The notes under the pieces: generated by a model
Seen by the model: the letters and a program-made list of their open reading frames with translations, nothing else
Database searches by the model: none
Told to the model about the DNA's origin: nothing
Made by a program: the position numbers and the translations under genes
Shown: piece after piece, positions 51,764 to 60,859 of the stretch
How the letters are laid out: each line of letters starts with the position of its first letter
How positions within the stretch are numbered: position 1 is the first letter of the stretch
NCBI GenBank assembly: GCA_038400315.1
Contig: CP151667.1
Span: 4,041,174 to 4,105,173, forward strand
Length of the DNA: 64,000 bases
Origin: Isosphaeraceae bacterium EP7
GTDB lineage: Bacteria > Planctomycetota > Planctomycetia > Isosphaerales > Isosphaeraceae
Reading direction: 5' to 3'

Positions 51764-52570
51764 TCAGCCGCCGTTGAAGCGGCTCCAGGACCAGACCACC
51801 TGGCCGATGATCGTGCGCGGGGGGATGTGGTCGAGCGGCAGCGGATAGATGGGATAGTCGGGCTTCTGCTGGTTGGGGCGGAACATGACGTGCCGGCCGC
51901 TGACGTCGAGCCAGCGCACCATCGACTCGCCGTCGATGACCGCGGCCACCATGCGGCCTTTCAGGGCGAGGGGATCGGTGACCGTCCGATCGATGGCGAC
52001 GACCGAGCCGCTGGGCAAGATCGGGTGCATCGCGTCGTCAGGCAGGCGGACGCAGAAGGTCTCGCGGGGGTTGGGCAGCCACTGGCGATAGGCCAGCACA
52101 TGCCCTTCGATGAGGGAGGGGTCGAAGGCCCCCTCGGCCATCCGTTGGATCGGGTAGAGCCCGACGGCGACGAAGTCGGACATCGCCTCGCCCGGCAGGT
52201 CGTCGGCGGCGACCAGCACCAGGTCATTTGGCTTGGCCTGCTCGAGCTTCTCGAGCCCCTTGCGGATCAGCTCCACCGGCGTGAGGTCGGAGAGGACCTG
52301 GTCCTCGACGCCGGAGTGGAACTTCGCCCCCTCGCCGCTGAGCAGCCAGAGCGGGTTGGTCGATGTCTGCTCGATGAACCCGAGCAGCACCTCGGCCGGG
52401 ACGGTCACGCCGGTCTCGTAGTTGTACCAGGTCCGCGCGGGGAGGTTGAGGCGTCGAGCCAGCTCCGGGCCCCCATGCTCGCCGAACATTTCCTGGCGGA
52501 TCTCGCGCAGTCTACGCGAGATTGACGCCTTGACGTTAATGCGAATCTTGGGAGTCTTTTTGCGAGCCAC
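51764..52570 (-). CDS. XRE/S24-type repressor with inactive peptidase domain
   Basis: A 268-residue protein starting with GTG at 52570 (VARKKTPKIRI). The N-terminal helix-turn-helix is SISRRLREIRQEMFGEHGG and PELARRLNLPARTWYNYETG. The C-terminal domain has the S24/LexA-like fold: FCVRLPDDAMHPILPSGSVV and GRMVAAVIDGESMVRWL. In active S24 peptidases the first block is GDSM with catalytic Ser, and a Lys lies in the second. Here these are DDAM (Ala) and an Arg, so self-cleavage is unlikely. It may be a regulator that senses signals by other means. A consensus promoter lies upstream at 52655-52683. Confidence 0.83.
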   Translation of the reverse strand: MARKKTPKIRINVKASISRRLREIRQEMFGEHGGPELARRLNLPARTWYNYETGVTVPAEVLLGFIEQTSTNPLWLLSGEGAKFHSGVEDQVLSDLTPVELIRKGLEKLEQAKPNDLVLVAADDLPGEAMSDFVAVGLYPIQRMAEGAFDPSLIEGHVLAYRQWLPNPRETFCVRLPDDAMHPILPSGSVVAIDRTVTDPLALKGRMVAAVIDGESMVRWLDVSGRHVMFRPNQQKPDYPIYPLPLDHIPPRTIIGQVVWSWSRFNGG

Positions 52571-52654
52571 GTCATGTCCCCGCCTGCGGGATTCCCAGCG
52601 GACTTCCGGATCGTCGCCGGAAATCATTCGAGCGGAGTGAGATTGGGTGCGCAA

Positions 52655-52683
52655 GTGATATGCTGGATGATGCCCGCTGTCAA
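52655..52683 (-). promoter_or_regulatory. Strong sigma70-type promoter of the S24-type repressor gene
   Basis: On the minus strand, TTGACA (52683-52678, exact consensus), a 17-bp spacer and TATCAC (52660-52655). Start at about 52648, leader of about 78 nt to GTG 52570. It separates the repressor from the upstream suf genes as an independent transcript. Confidence 0.7.
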
Positions 52684-52785
52684 GGGAAAAGCCTGATCTT
52701 GCCGACTTTCTATAGCTCAGAGGCTCCGCAAAGCCCCGGAGACGGGCATTTGACGCATATCGATCCCACGAAGATGACCCGCCGC

Positions 52786-53085
52786 TCAGAAGATTCCCAG
52801 CTGGTCTCGGGCGTCGTCGGTCATCCGCTCCGGGGTCCAGGGCGGGTTCATCACCAGCTTGACGTTGGCCTTGGTCACCCCGTCCACCTTCTCGATCGCG
52901 CCGACGGCGTCGCGGATGAGCTGGGGGCCGGCGGGGCAGGCGGGCGACGTCAGGGTCATCTCGACGTCGACTTCGGTCTCGCGTGTCTGGATCGTGTAGA
53001 TCAGGCCGAGGTCGACGATGTTGACGTGCAACTCGGGGTCGATGACATTCTTGAGCGCCACGACGATCGTGTCCTGATCGGGCAT
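52786..53085 (-). CDS. sufT: SufT-type iron-sulfur cluster maturation protein (DUF59)
   Basis: A 99-residue DUF59/MIP18-family protein. The visible core is VVALKNVIDPELHVNIVDLG, IYTIQTRETEVDVEMTLTSP, then the conserved Cys in TSPACPAGPQL and VKLVMNPPWTPERMT. SufT helps load or transfer Fe-S clusters to target proteins in organisms with a suf system. It is the last gene of the minus-strand suf run, 24 bp beyond the Rieske-type gene. Confidence 0.9.
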   Translation of the reverse strand: MPDQDTIVVALKNVIDPELHVNIVDLGLIYTIQTRETEVDVEMTLTSPACPAGPQLIRDAVGAIEKVDGVTKANVKLVMNPPWTPERMTDDARDQLGIF

Positions 53086-53109
53086 GGTTGGATGCTCCCT
53101 GGAGGGGGT

Positions 53110-53424
53110 TTAGTCGTTGAGGGTGACGTAGATGGAGCCGTCGCGGACGACGACGTCGTGGGGAGGGACCGCCTCGAAGGCGGGGAAGCCGACCGCACGG
53201 CCGGTCCGGACGTCGAATTTCGCCCCGTGCCTCGGGCACTCGATGACGCACCCTTCCAGGCGACCTTCCGCGAGCGGGCCGCCGTCGTGGGTGCAGACGT
53301 CGTCGAGCGCGTAGACGGTCCCGTCGACGGAGAAGAGGGCGATCGAGCGTCCTTCGACCTCGACGACGAGCTTGCCGTCGGCGGGAATGTCGGACAGTGA
53401 GGCGACTCGCGTGCTGGCGGGCAT
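53110..53424 (-). CDS. Rieske-type ferredoxin
   Basis: A 104-residue Rieske [2Fe-2S] protein. ATG 53424 (MPASTRVASLSDIPADGK) is used; upstream codons are atypical. The cluster ligands are in VCTHDGGPLAEG (C-x-H) and IECPRHGAKFDVRTG (C-x-x-H). The small size, without a membrane anchor, matches ferredoxin subunits of non-haem iron oxygenases. In suf gene clusters of planctomycetes and others such a protein may supply electrons for cluster assembly (inference). Confidence 0.9.
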   Translation of the reverse strand: MPASTRVASLSDIPADGKLVVEVEGRSIALFSVDGTVYALDDVCTHDGGPLAEGRLEGCVIECPRHGAKFDVRTGRAVGFPAFEAVPPHDVVVRDGSIYVTLND

Positions 53425-53461
53425 AGGTCCGTCCGATTTGGGGCCTGGTCGGTGGATCCGG

Positions 53462-53908
53462 TCAGGCGGAGGGCTCGCTGGCACGGCCGATGGCGGCCCG
53501 GGTGACTTCGGCCTTGAGGCGTCCGAGCACCCCGTGCAGCCCGCGGACCCTGAGCATGCCCAGGATCTCCGGCAGGCCGATGCGCTCGATCAGGTCGTTG
53601 GGGATCGACAGCACGTCCTCGATGGTGGCCTCTTTCAGCCCCTCGACGAGGATGGCCACAAATCCACGCACCGTGGGGGCCTCGATGGGCGCATCGGCGT
53701 GGAATTCGATCCGATCGCCGTGCAACTCGACGAAGAGGTAGACAGGCGACTGGCATTCCTCGACGCGATGCGCTGCGTCTTTCATGTGGTCGAGCTTGGC
53801 GGGCAGCGGCGGCAGGTTCCGCGCGAAGTCGATGAGCAGCTCGATCCGCTCCTGGCGGTCGGCGCCGCCCAGTTCCGACACGATCTCGTCGAGTGCTGCG
53901 GCGGACAC
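53462..53908 (-). CDS. sufE: SufE sulfur-acceptor protein
   Basis: A 148-residue SufE-like protein. It has a helix DEIVSELGGADRQERIELLI, then the conserved HRVEECQSPVYLFVELHGD with the active Cys that accepts persulfide from a SufS desulfurase and passes it to SufB, and the C-terminal helix GLPEILGMLRVRGLHGVLG. It is placed between the rhodanese and Rieske-type genes. No sufS is present in the window, so its sulfur donor must be encoded elsewhere, or the neighbouring rhodanese stands in. Confidence 0.92.
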   Translation of the reverse strand: MSAAALDEIVSELGGADRQERIELLIDFARNLPPLPAKLDHMKDAAHRVEECQSPVYLFVELHGDRIEFHADAPIEAPTVRGFVAILVEGLKEATIEDVLSIPNDLIERIGLPEILGMLRVRGLHGVLGRLKAEVTRAAIGRASEPSA

Positions 53909-54010
53909 GGGACCTCCTGGTGGCGGAGCCTACTCGGGCCGACCGGCGGGGCGTGCACTGTGGCTCCCCGCCGGTTCAGGCCGGTTCCTAGCGAGCAAAC
54001 CAAGCGGGGC

Positions 54011-54871
54011 TCAGGCCCCCTTGACGATTGGCACCCGGACGAGGTTGCCCCACTCGGTCCACGAGCCGTCGTAGTTGCGCACGGTCGGGTAGCCCAGCAG
54101 GTAGGTCAGGACGAACCAGGTCAGGCTCGACCGCTCGCCGATCCGGCAGTAGGCCACCACATTATCGGTGGGCTTCAGGCCGGCCTCGGACTCAAAGATG
54201 ACCTTCAACTCGTCGGCCGTCTTGAACGTCCCGTCCTCATTGACGGCCAGCGACCAGGGGACGCTCTTGGCGCCCGGGATGTGGCCGCCGCGGAGGGCGC
54301 CCTCTTCCGGGTAGTTCTCCATGTGCGTCCGCTCGCCGGTGAACTCTTTGGTGCTGCGCACGTCGATCAGCGGCAGGCCCGCCTTCTGGTGAGCGAGCAC
54401 GTCGTCGCGGAAGCAGCGGATCGACGCCTCGGCGGCGGCCGCGGGGTCGACCGTGTACGTCACCTTGGGATAGCTGGGAACTTCGACGGTCAGCTCACGC
54501 TTCTGGTCGGTCCAGAGCTTGCGGCCGCCGTTCATGATCCGGCAGTCCTTGTGGCCGAACAGCTTGAAGGCCCAGAAGGCGTAGCAGGCCCACCAGTTCG
54601 ACTTGTCGCCATAGAAAACGACAGTCGTGTCGTTGGAGATCCCCGAGCGCTCGCAGATCTCGGCGAACTTGGCGGCGTCGATATAGTCTCGAAGGATCTG
54701 GTGCTGAAGGTCCCCCTGCCAGTCGACCTTCACCGCGCCCGGGATGTGACCCATCTCGTACAGCAGGATGTCCTCGTCGCTCTCGACGATCCGGACCTTG
54801 GGGTCATTCCTGTGCTGCTCGACCCAGTCGGCGGAGACGAGGACTTCGGGGTGGACATAGGCAGCGGCCAT
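54011..54871 (-). CDS. Two-domain rhodanese-type sulfurtransferase
   Basis: A 286-residue thiosulfate/3-mercaptopyruvate sulfurtransferase-like protein. The N-terminal inactive rhodanese domain has [19 protein letters not shown]. The C-terminal active domain has [40 protein letters not shown] and the active-site loop YCRIGERSS with Cys. It would carry a persulfide on that Cys. The genes on both sides are suf genes, and no cysteine desulfurase is present in the cluster. It may supply sulfur to SufE or SufBCD (inference). 103 bp separate it from sufE. Confidence 0.92.
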   Translation of the reverse strand: MAAAYVHPEVLVSADWVEQHRNDPKVRIVESDEDILLYEMGHIPGAVKVDWQGDLQHQILRDYIDAAKFAEICERSGISNDTTVVFYGDKSNWWACYAFWAFKLFGHKDCRIMNGGRKLWTDQKRELTVEVPSYPKVTYTVDPAAAAEASIRCFRDDVLAHQKAGLPLIDVRSTKEFTGERTHMENYPEEGALRGGHIPGAKSVPWSLAVNEDGTFKTADELKVIFESEAGLKPTDNVVAYCRIGERSSLTWFVLTYLLGYPTVRNYDGSWTEWGNLVRVPIVKGA

Positions 54872-55000
54872 GGGCGGAGACTCTCCGGGGGCTTCCGTGG
54901 GATGGGGCGAGGGGCAACGTTCCGGGGCCGACTCGACTCGTCTCGTCGAGGAGTCGGGCCCGGGGTCAGCCCCCCGCCCGTCGAGGGATCAGGATTGATG

Positions 55001-56338
55001 TCAGAGGTTGAGCTTGGTGGCGACGGCCTGGCGCAGGGTTTCCTGCACGGGCTCCATCTCGACCCGGTCGTAGACCTTGGCGAAGAAGCCTTCGACGATC
55101 AGGCGGACGGCCGTCTCGCGTTCGATGCCGCGTGCCTGGGCGTAGAAGACCATCTCTTCGTCGACCCGCCCGGCGGTGGCGCCGTGGGTGCAGCGGACGT
55201 CGTTGGCCTCGATCTCCAGGCCGGGGATCGAGTCGGCACGCGCGGTGTCGGCCAGCAGAAGGCTGTCGTTCTTCTGGTAGGCGTCGGTCTTCTGGGCGGC
55301 CTTCTCGACCCGGATCATGCCCTTCCAGACGATCCGCGACTTGTCCTTGAGCCCGCCTTTATAAAGCAGGTCGCTGGTCGTGCGCGGGGCCTGGTGGTCC
55401 TGGCGGGTGAAGTAGGAGAGGTGCTGGCGTCCCGATGTGAAGAGGATACCGTTGACCTGGGCATCGGCCTTCTCGCCAGCCAGGGCGACTTCCTGGTTGA
55501 CCTTGGAGAGCCTCGAGCCGAGCCCGCCGACGGTCCATTGCAGCTTCGCCTCGGCGCCCACGTAGGCACGCTCTCGGCTGAAGTGCCAGGTGGCCTGGTC
55601 CCAGTTCTGGATGTTGACGAACCGGAGCTTCGAGCCCGCGGCCAGGTGCAGCGCGACGCCGCCGTTGTGGAATCCGGGGGCCTCGGCCCGGCCGATGCCG
55701 GTCGTCTCGCGGACGAGGGTCGCCTCGGCACCTTCCTCGAGCACGACGAGCGTGTGGTCGAGGTCGACGTTGCCCTCGGCGCCCAGGCCGACGAGCGAGT
55801 AGAGCGGGACGTCGACCTTCACGCCTTTGGGGACGTAGAGCATGACGCCGCCGGTGCGGAAGGCGGCGTGCATCATCGAGAAGGCATCGCCGCCGACCAC
55901 GGCCGGGTCGCTGGCCAGGTACTTCTCGAGGATCTGCGGGTACTCGGCCGCGGCCGTGGCCAGGTCGAGCAGGATGGCGCCGCCGAGCTTGCTCGTGTCG
56001 GCTGTGCGAGTGACCCGGCCGTTGACCTGCTGGATACCGGTGGCGCAGTACGACGCGAGGGTCGCGTGCGCGGCCTCCATCGCGGCGATCGCGTCGACGC
56101 TGGGATCGATCGTCGGCGGGCCGAAGTTGTCGAGCTTCAGGGCGCGGATGTCGGTGCGCCGCCACTCGTCGTCGCGGGTGGTGGGCAGGGGGGTGGACTT
56201 GAAGGCCTGGAAGGCCGCTCGGCGGCGGTCGACGAGCCAGCGGGGCTCATCCCTGGACGCGAGCGAGGCTTCGAAGGCCGCCTCGCTGAACCCGCCGATG
56301 GCGGCGGCGGCGGGAGTGGACGCGGTGACGCTGCTCAT
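55001..56338 (-). CDS. sufD: SufD, Fe-S cluster scaffold subunit
   Basis: A 445-residue SufD. The N-terminal helical region has RRRAAFQAFKSTPLPTTRDD, and the beta-helix core follows. VEIEAN-like DVRCTHGATAGRVDEEMVFY contains the conserved His of SufD at the SufB interface. PQ/EEGAEATLVRETTG and LHLAAGSKLRFVNIQNWDQA are further family blocks. SufD pairs with SufB and SufC in the SufBC2D scaffold that builds [Fe-S] clusters. It lies 197 bp downstream of sufB. Confidence 0.94.
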   Translation of the reverse strand: MSSVTASTPAAAAIGGFSEAAFEASLASRDEPRWLVDRRRAAFQAFKSTPLPTTRDDEWRRTDIRALKLDNFGPPTIDPSVDAIAAMEAAHATLASYCATGIQQVNGRVTRTADTSKLGGAILLDLATAAAEYPQILEKYLASDPAVVGGDAFSMMHAAFRTGGVMLYVPKGVKVDVPLYSLVGLGAEGNVDLDHTLVVLEEGAEATLVRETTGIGRAEAPGFHNGGVALHLAAGSKLRFVNIQNWDQATWHFSRERAYVGAEAKLQWTVGGLGSRLSKVNQEVALAGEKADAQVNGILFTSGRQHLSYFTRQDHQAPRTTSDLLYKGGLKDKSRIVWKGMIRVEKAAQKTDAYQKNDSLLLADTARADSIPGLEIEANDVRCTHGATAGRVDEEMVFYAQARGIERETAVRLIVEGFFAKVYDRVEMEPVQETLRQAVATKLNL

Positions 56339-56535
56339 CGTGGATGTCGTCTCGTTCTGGGCGGTCCGGGGTCGGACGACGGCCCGGCCGATCGTCCCCC
56401 CGTCTGCATGCGTTCCGGGTCAATCGTGGCCGACTGCGACAATTCCAGGTCGGCAAAGCTGCGACCGACGGCGTGGGCGGGGCCGGCCCGGGTTGCCCCG
56501 GGCCGGCCCGTGCGAGATCGTTGGCATTCCGGTCG

Positions 56536-57951
56536 TCAGCCGACCGAGCCTTCCATCTGCAGCTCGATGAGCTTGTTCATCTCGACGGCGTATTCCATCG
56601 GCAGCTCCTTGACCAGGGGCTCGATGAAACCGCTGACGATCATCGTGGCGGCCTCGGCCTCGGACAGGCCGCGGCTCATCAGGTAGAAGAGCTGCTCCTC
56701 GCCGATCTTCGAGACGCTGGCCTCGTGGCCGATCTTGACGTCATCCTCGTCGATCTCGATGTACGGATAGGTATCCGAACGGCTCTGGTCGTCGAGGATG
56801 AGGGCGTCGCAGACGACGTTGGACTTGGAGCCCTTGGCACCGTCGGCCACCTTCAGGAGGCCGCGATAGGTGGCCCGGCCGCCGTTCTTGCTGATGCTCT
56901 TGGAGATGATCCGCGAGCTGGTGTAAGGCGCGGCGTGCACGACCTTGGCGCCGGCGTCCTGATGCTGGCCCTTGCCGGCGAACGCGATCGAGAGGATCTC
57001 GCCGCGGGCCCCCTTGCCCATCATGTAGACGGCGGGGTACTTCATGGTCAGGCGGCTGCCCAGGTTGCCGTCGACCCACTCCATCAGGGCATCCTCGTAG
57101 GCGACCGCGCGCTTGGTCACGAGGTTGTAGATGTTGCTCGCCCAGTTCTGGATGGTCGTGTACCGGCAGCGGGCACCCTTCTTGACGACGACCTCGACCA
57201 CCGCGGAGTGGAGGCTCTCGGTGGTGTAGACCGGGGCGGTACACCCTTCGACGTAGTGGACCTGGGCGCCTTCCTCGACGATGATCAGGGTCCGCTCGAA
57301 CTGGCCCATATTCTCGGCATTGATCCGGAAATAGGCCTGAAGCGGGATGTCGACCTTCACGCCGGCGGGGATGTAGACGAACGATCCGCCCGACCAGACC
57401 GCCGTGTTCAGGGCGGCGAACTTGTTGTCCTGGTAGGGGATGATCGTGCCGAAGTACTGGCGGACCAGGTCCTCGTACTCGCGGAGGGCAGTGTCGGTGT
57501 CGACGAAGATCACGCCCTTGGCGGAGAGGTCTTCGCGGAGGCTGTGGTAGACCACCTCCGAGTCATACTGGGCGCCCACGCCGGCCAGGAACTTGCGTTC
57601 GGCGTCGGGGATGCCCAGCTTGTCGAACGTGTTCTTGATGTCGGCCGGCACGTCGTCCCAGGACTTGCCCTGGCGGTCGGCGGCCTTCATGTAGTAGCGG
57701 ATGTCGTTGTAGTTGAGGTCGCAGAGCTCGCCGCCCCAGGTCGGCGTGGGCTTCTGCCAGAAGGCCTCGAGCGCCTTCAGGCGGATGTCTCGCATCCACT
57801 TGGGCTCGCTCTTCATCTCGGAGATCTGCTCGACGATCTCGCGGTTGAGGCCCTTGCCGCTCTTGAACGAGTAGTTGGCTTCCGAGTCGTGGAAGCCGTA
57901 CTTGTACTCGTCCTTGATGCCCTGGACCTGGGTGTTCAGGTCGGTCGCCAT
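56536..57951 (-). CDS. sufB: SufB, Fe-S cluster scaffold subunit
   Basis: A 471-residue SufB, highly conserved. Family blocks include [20 protein letters not shown], the beta-helix region [20 protein letters not shown], the [20 protein letters not shown] stretch, and [12 protein letters not shown], whose Cys receives sulfur. The C-terminal helix ([20 protein letters not shown]) binds SufC. The length matches SufB (about 470-495). Compared with SufD, it has the full set of conserved Cys. It follows sufC by 116 bp. Confidence 0.96.
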   Translation of the reverse strand: MATDLNTQVQGIKDEYKYGFHDSEANYSFKSGKGLNREIVEQISEMKSEPKWMRDIRLKALEAFWQKPTPTWGGELCDLNYNDIRYYMKAADRQGKSWDDVPADIKNTFDKLGIPDAERKFLAGVGAQYDSEVVYHSLREDLSAKGVIFVDTDTALREYEDLVRQYFGTIIPYQDNKFAALNTAVWSGGSFVYIPAGVKVDIPLQAYFRINAENMGQFERTLIIVEEGAQVHYVEGCTAPVYTTESLHSAVVEVVVKKGARCRYTTIQNWASNIYNLVTKRAVAYEDALMEWVDGNLGSRLTMKYPAVYMMGKGARGEILSIAFAGKGQHQDAGAKVVHAAPYTSSRIISKSISKNGGRATYRGLLKVADGAKGSKSNVVCDALILDDQSRSDTYPYIEIDEDDVKIGHEASVSKIGEEQLFYLMSRGLSEAEAATMIVSGFIEPLVKELPMEYAVEMNKLIELQMEGSVG

Positions 57952-58067
57952 CGTTATATCCTCCCCTGAGGGGTGGTCGGTCGATCGTGTGGGGTCGGGT
58001 CGGGGCGGTGGATCGAGGGCATGGGCCGCCCGCCGATTTTTGTCGGCGGGGGCGAGCGGGTGGGCGA

Positions 58068-58898
58068 TCAGAGGGTGGCGGCCGGCTTGGGCGCGGCCTG
58101 CTCCAGATCTTCCTCGTCGCGTGCGGCCTCGGGGTATTTCTCGCGGATCCAGCCGTAGCCCTCGCGCTCGAGCTGGTCGACCAGCTCGGGCCCGCCGTCC
58201 TCGACGATCTTGCCGCCGAAGAGGATGTGCACGAACCCGGGCTTGATGTAGTCCAGGATGCGCTGGTAGTGGGTGATGACCAGGATGCCGGTGTCGTACT
58301 TGGCGGCGACCCGGTTGACCCCTTCGCTGACCGTGCGGACGGCGTCGATGTCGAGGCCGCTGTCGGTCTCGTCGAGGATGGCGAAGGCGGGCCTGAGCAT
58401 TGAGAGCTGGAGGACCTCGGCTCGCTTCTTCTCGCCGCCGGAGAACCCCTCGTTGAGGTAGCGGCGGGCGAACTCCTGGTCCATGCCCAGCTCGTCCATC
58501 TCGGAGCGGATCTCCTTGCGGAAGTCCCTCATCGAGATCAGCTCGTGCCCTTCCTTGCGGTCGGGGTTGCGGACGTTGCTGACGGCGTGGCGGAGGAAGT
58601 TGGCCACGGTGACGCCCGGGATCGACGTCGGGTACTGGAAGGCGAGGAACAGGCCGGCCTTGGCACGCTCGTCGGCCTCCATCGCCAGCAGGTCGACCCC
58701 GTCCAGGGTGGCCGTGCCGCCGGTCACTTCATAGTTGGGGTGGCCCGCCAGGGCGTAGCTCAGCGTGCTCTTGCCGGAGCCGTTCGGGCCCATCAGCGCG
58801 TGCACCTCGCCCTGCTTGATGGTCAGGTCGACCCCCTTGAGGATCTCCTTGCCGTCGATGGCGACCCGCAACCCCTCGATCTTCAGCACCTTGCTCAT
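58068..58898 (-). CDS. sufC: SufC, ABC-type ATPase of the SUF complex
   Basis: A 276-residue soluble ABC ATPase. It has Walker [19 protein letters not shown], the SufC-type EQFLFLA-like region [19 protein letters not shown], signature [16 protein letters not shown], Walker [17 protein letters not shown] and the switch His in [11 protein letters not shown]. It drives conformational changes in SufBCD. The C-terminal tail is about 20 residues longer than E. coli SufC and acidic. It is the second gene of the suf run, about 100 bp after sufR. Confidence 0.96.
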   Translation of the reverse strand: MSKVLKIEGLRVAIDGKEILKGVDLTIKQGEVHALMGPNGSGKSTLSYALAGHPNYEVTGGTATLDGVDLLAMEADERAKAGLFLAFQYPTSIPGVTVANFLRHAVSNVRNPDRKEGHELISMRDFRKEIRSEMDELGMDQEFARRYLNEGFSGGEKKRAEVLQLSMLRPAFAILDETDSGLDIDAVRTVSEGVNRVAAKYDTGILVITHYQRILDYIKPGFVHILFGGKIVEDGGPELVDQLEREGYGWIREKYPEAARDEEDLEQAAPKPAATL

Positions 58899-58998
58899 CG
58901 GTCTCCGCCCCGTGGGAAGCTGGTCATCTGTCGTCGTTCTGTCTGGCCGGAAGCCAGGCGTCGTCCGTTGGGTTCGATTTGATTTGTTGGACCGGTTG

Positions 58999-59664
58999 TC
59001 ACTCGGTCCGGGCGACGACGGCCTTGGGCTCGAAGTCGCAGCAGCGGTCGCCGTCCAGGCGGCACTGGCTCAGCCTGAGGGCCTGGCCCACCACCTTCTC
59101 GAACATCTTGCGCTCCATGGCGCAGATGCCCCGGTCCAGCTCGGCCAGCGCGTGATAGGGGCACGAGTGCTGCCGCAAGGTCGGCCCCAGGCTGTCGGCC
59201 TTGTTCAGGATCTCGGCCTCGATCCCCCGGTCGCCCAGCATCGCCCCGAGCTGCACCAGTCGCCCCTGCCAGTCGCCGCCGTCGAGCTGGGCCCGATAGA
59301 GGTCGGCCAGGCGATCGGTGACCCGGCCGAAGAGCAAGCGACGCAGCTTGCGGTCGTCGACCGCCTGCATCATCTCTTCCCAGAGGGCCAGGGCCAGGTC
59401 GGCATAATTCTGCCCGAGCCGCCGCTGGGCCTCGGCGCTGGCCCGATAGGTGTGCCTCGGGCGGCCCCTGCCGCCGGGCTCGGACTGGCGTTCGATCAGG
59501 CCCGAGTCGGTCAGCCGCGTCAGCCTCACCCGCACCGCGTTCGCCGTCACGCCCAGGCGTTCGGCGAGCTCGGCAACGGTCAATGACCCTTCACGCCGGA
59601 GCAGGTCGAGTAACGGTCGGTCCGTCGTGTCGGTCGAGTTTCGAGGACCTGCGCCGCTGTTCAT
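58999..59664 (-). CDS. sufR: SufR-type iron-sulfur-responsive regulator
   Basis: A 221-residue regulator. ATG 59664 (MNSGAGPRN) is preferred over an upstream in-frame start at 59703. The winged helix-turn-helix is GSLTVAELAERLGVTANAVR with wing GGRGRPRHTYRASAE. Four cysteine positions for an Fe-S cluster are visible in LRQHSCPYHALAEL, GICAMERK and CRLDGDRCCDFEP. SufR-type proteins repress suf operons when holding a cluster. Its position as first gene of the suf run fits autoregulation. A candidate operator cannot be fixed by eye in 59665-59944. Confidence 0.92.
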   Translation of the reverse strand: MNSGAGPRNSTDTTDRPLLDLLRREGSLTVAELAERLGVTANAVRVRLTRLTDSGLIERQSEPGGRGRPRHTYRASAEAQRRLGQNYADLALALWEEMMQAVDDRKLRRLLFGRVTDRLADLYRAQLDGGDWQGRLVQLGAMLGDRGIEAEILNKADSLGPTLRQHSCPYHALAELDRGICAMERKMFEKVVGQALRLSQCRLDGDRCCDFEPKAVVARTE

Positions 59665-59944
59665 GCCCCGATTGTAAGGAGGACTTGCCCCAGCGTCCAC
59701 CACCCTGGGTCATTTTTCGCAAGAATCGTTGGGTTAAATCCAGCCCCATGACACCGATGACCTTACGATCCGTCTCCCGGCCAGATTGTGGGACTGAGTC
59801 TTAGTCTCAACTGGTCATTGGGGGCCCCACTCGGTCAAGACTTTGTAATACCATCGTTTCACGGACGAACCCATTAGCGACTCGACGATGAAGCCCACGT
59901 CCGGGCGTGGGCCGCGGGCCATGCAAGCCGGAAACCTTACTTCG

Positions 59945-60859
59945 ATGGACGCCATCGCCATCCGGGGTGTGTCCAAGTCCTTCGGCCAGACCGCGGCCGT
60001 CGACGACCTCTCGCTGACGGTCCCTCGTGGGTCGCTCTATGGCTTTATCGGGCCCAACGGCTCGGGCAAGACGACCACGCTGCGCATGATCATGCGCATC
60101 CTGATGCCGGACCGCGGCGAGGTCGAGGTCCTGGGCGAGACATCCAGCCGATCCGCCCGCGACCGGGTGGCCTACCTTCCCGAGGAGCGCGGGCTCTACA
60201 AGAAGATGGCTGTCGGCCGCCTGATTCGCTATTACGCACGCCTCAAGGGATTGCACGGGCCGGAACTGGACCTGGGCGTCAATACCTGGCTCGAGCGGAT
60301 GGGGCTGGCGGACTGGGCCGACAAGAAGGTTGACGCCCTGTCCAAAGGGATGGCCCAGAAGGTCCAGTTCATCGCCGCGGTGGTCGCCAAGCCCGACGTC
60401 CTGATCCTCGACGAGCCGTTCTCGGGGCTCGACCCGGTCAACGCCGAGGTGCTCAAGGACGCGATCCTCGACCTGAAGCGGCAGGGCACCACCATCGTCT
60501 TCTCCACCCACGACATGAGCGTGGCCGAGCAGCTCTGCGACCGGATCTTCATGATCTTCAAGGGGAAGAAGGTGCTCGACGGCTCCCTCGACGAGATCCA
60601 GGAGCTCTACGGCTACGACACCCTCAAGGTGAGGACCGCCGCGGGCGCCTCGGTGCTCGACGAGATCGACCTCATCGACGGCTACAACGACCAGGGGAAC
60701 TACCAGGAGGTGCGCACCGAGGCCGACCCGCAGGCGGTCCTTGCCGCCCTGATCGCCCGGACGCAGGTGTTGCACTTCGAGATCGCCCGCCCTTCGCTCC
60801 GCGACATCTTCGTCCGGATCGCCAACCCCGAGCCGGAAGGAGCCGAGATCCATGCGTAA
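59945..60859 (+). CDS. ABC transporter ATP-binding protein (NatA type)
   Basis: A 304-residue nucleotide-binding protein. ATG 59945 (MDAIAIRGVSKSFG) is chosen over two upstream in-frame ATGs at 59888 and 59921; GGAA lies 11 nt before it. It has Walker A GFIGPNGSGKTTTLRMIM, signature DALSKGMAQKVQFIAAVVA (LSKGM variant), Walker B DVLILDEPFSGLDPVNA and H-loop VFSTHDMSVAEQL. The C-terminal extension of about 80 residues is of the NatA/DUF4162 kind. It is the motor of an ABC-2 exporter, and overlaps the permease gene by 8 nt. Confidence 0.92.
   Translation: MDAIAIRGVSKSFGQTAAVDDLSLTVPRGSLYGFIGPNGSGKTTTLRMIMRILMPDRGEVEVLGETSSRSARDRVAYLPEERGLYKKMAVGRLIRYYARLKGLHGPELDLGVNTWLERMGLADWADKKVDALSKGMAQKVQFIAAVVAKPDVLILDEPFSGLDPVNAEVLKDAILDLKRQGTTIVFSTHDMSVAEQLCDRIFMIFKGKKVLDGSLDEIQELYGYDTLKVRTAAGASVLDEIDLIDGYNDQGNYQEVRTEADPQAVLAALIARTQVLHFEIARPSLRDIFVRIANPEPEGAEIHA

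Noticed and set aside
53372-56686. Very long plus-strand frame (1104 codons) across the suf region
   Set aside because: It is antisense to sufE, the rhodanese gene and sufD, which all have full family motifs; the translation is a low-complexity shadow.
59665-59944. Operator for SufR in the sufR/ABC intergenic region
   Set aside because: TGAG...CTCA half sites around 59795 are only 4 bp long; not enough to call an operator.
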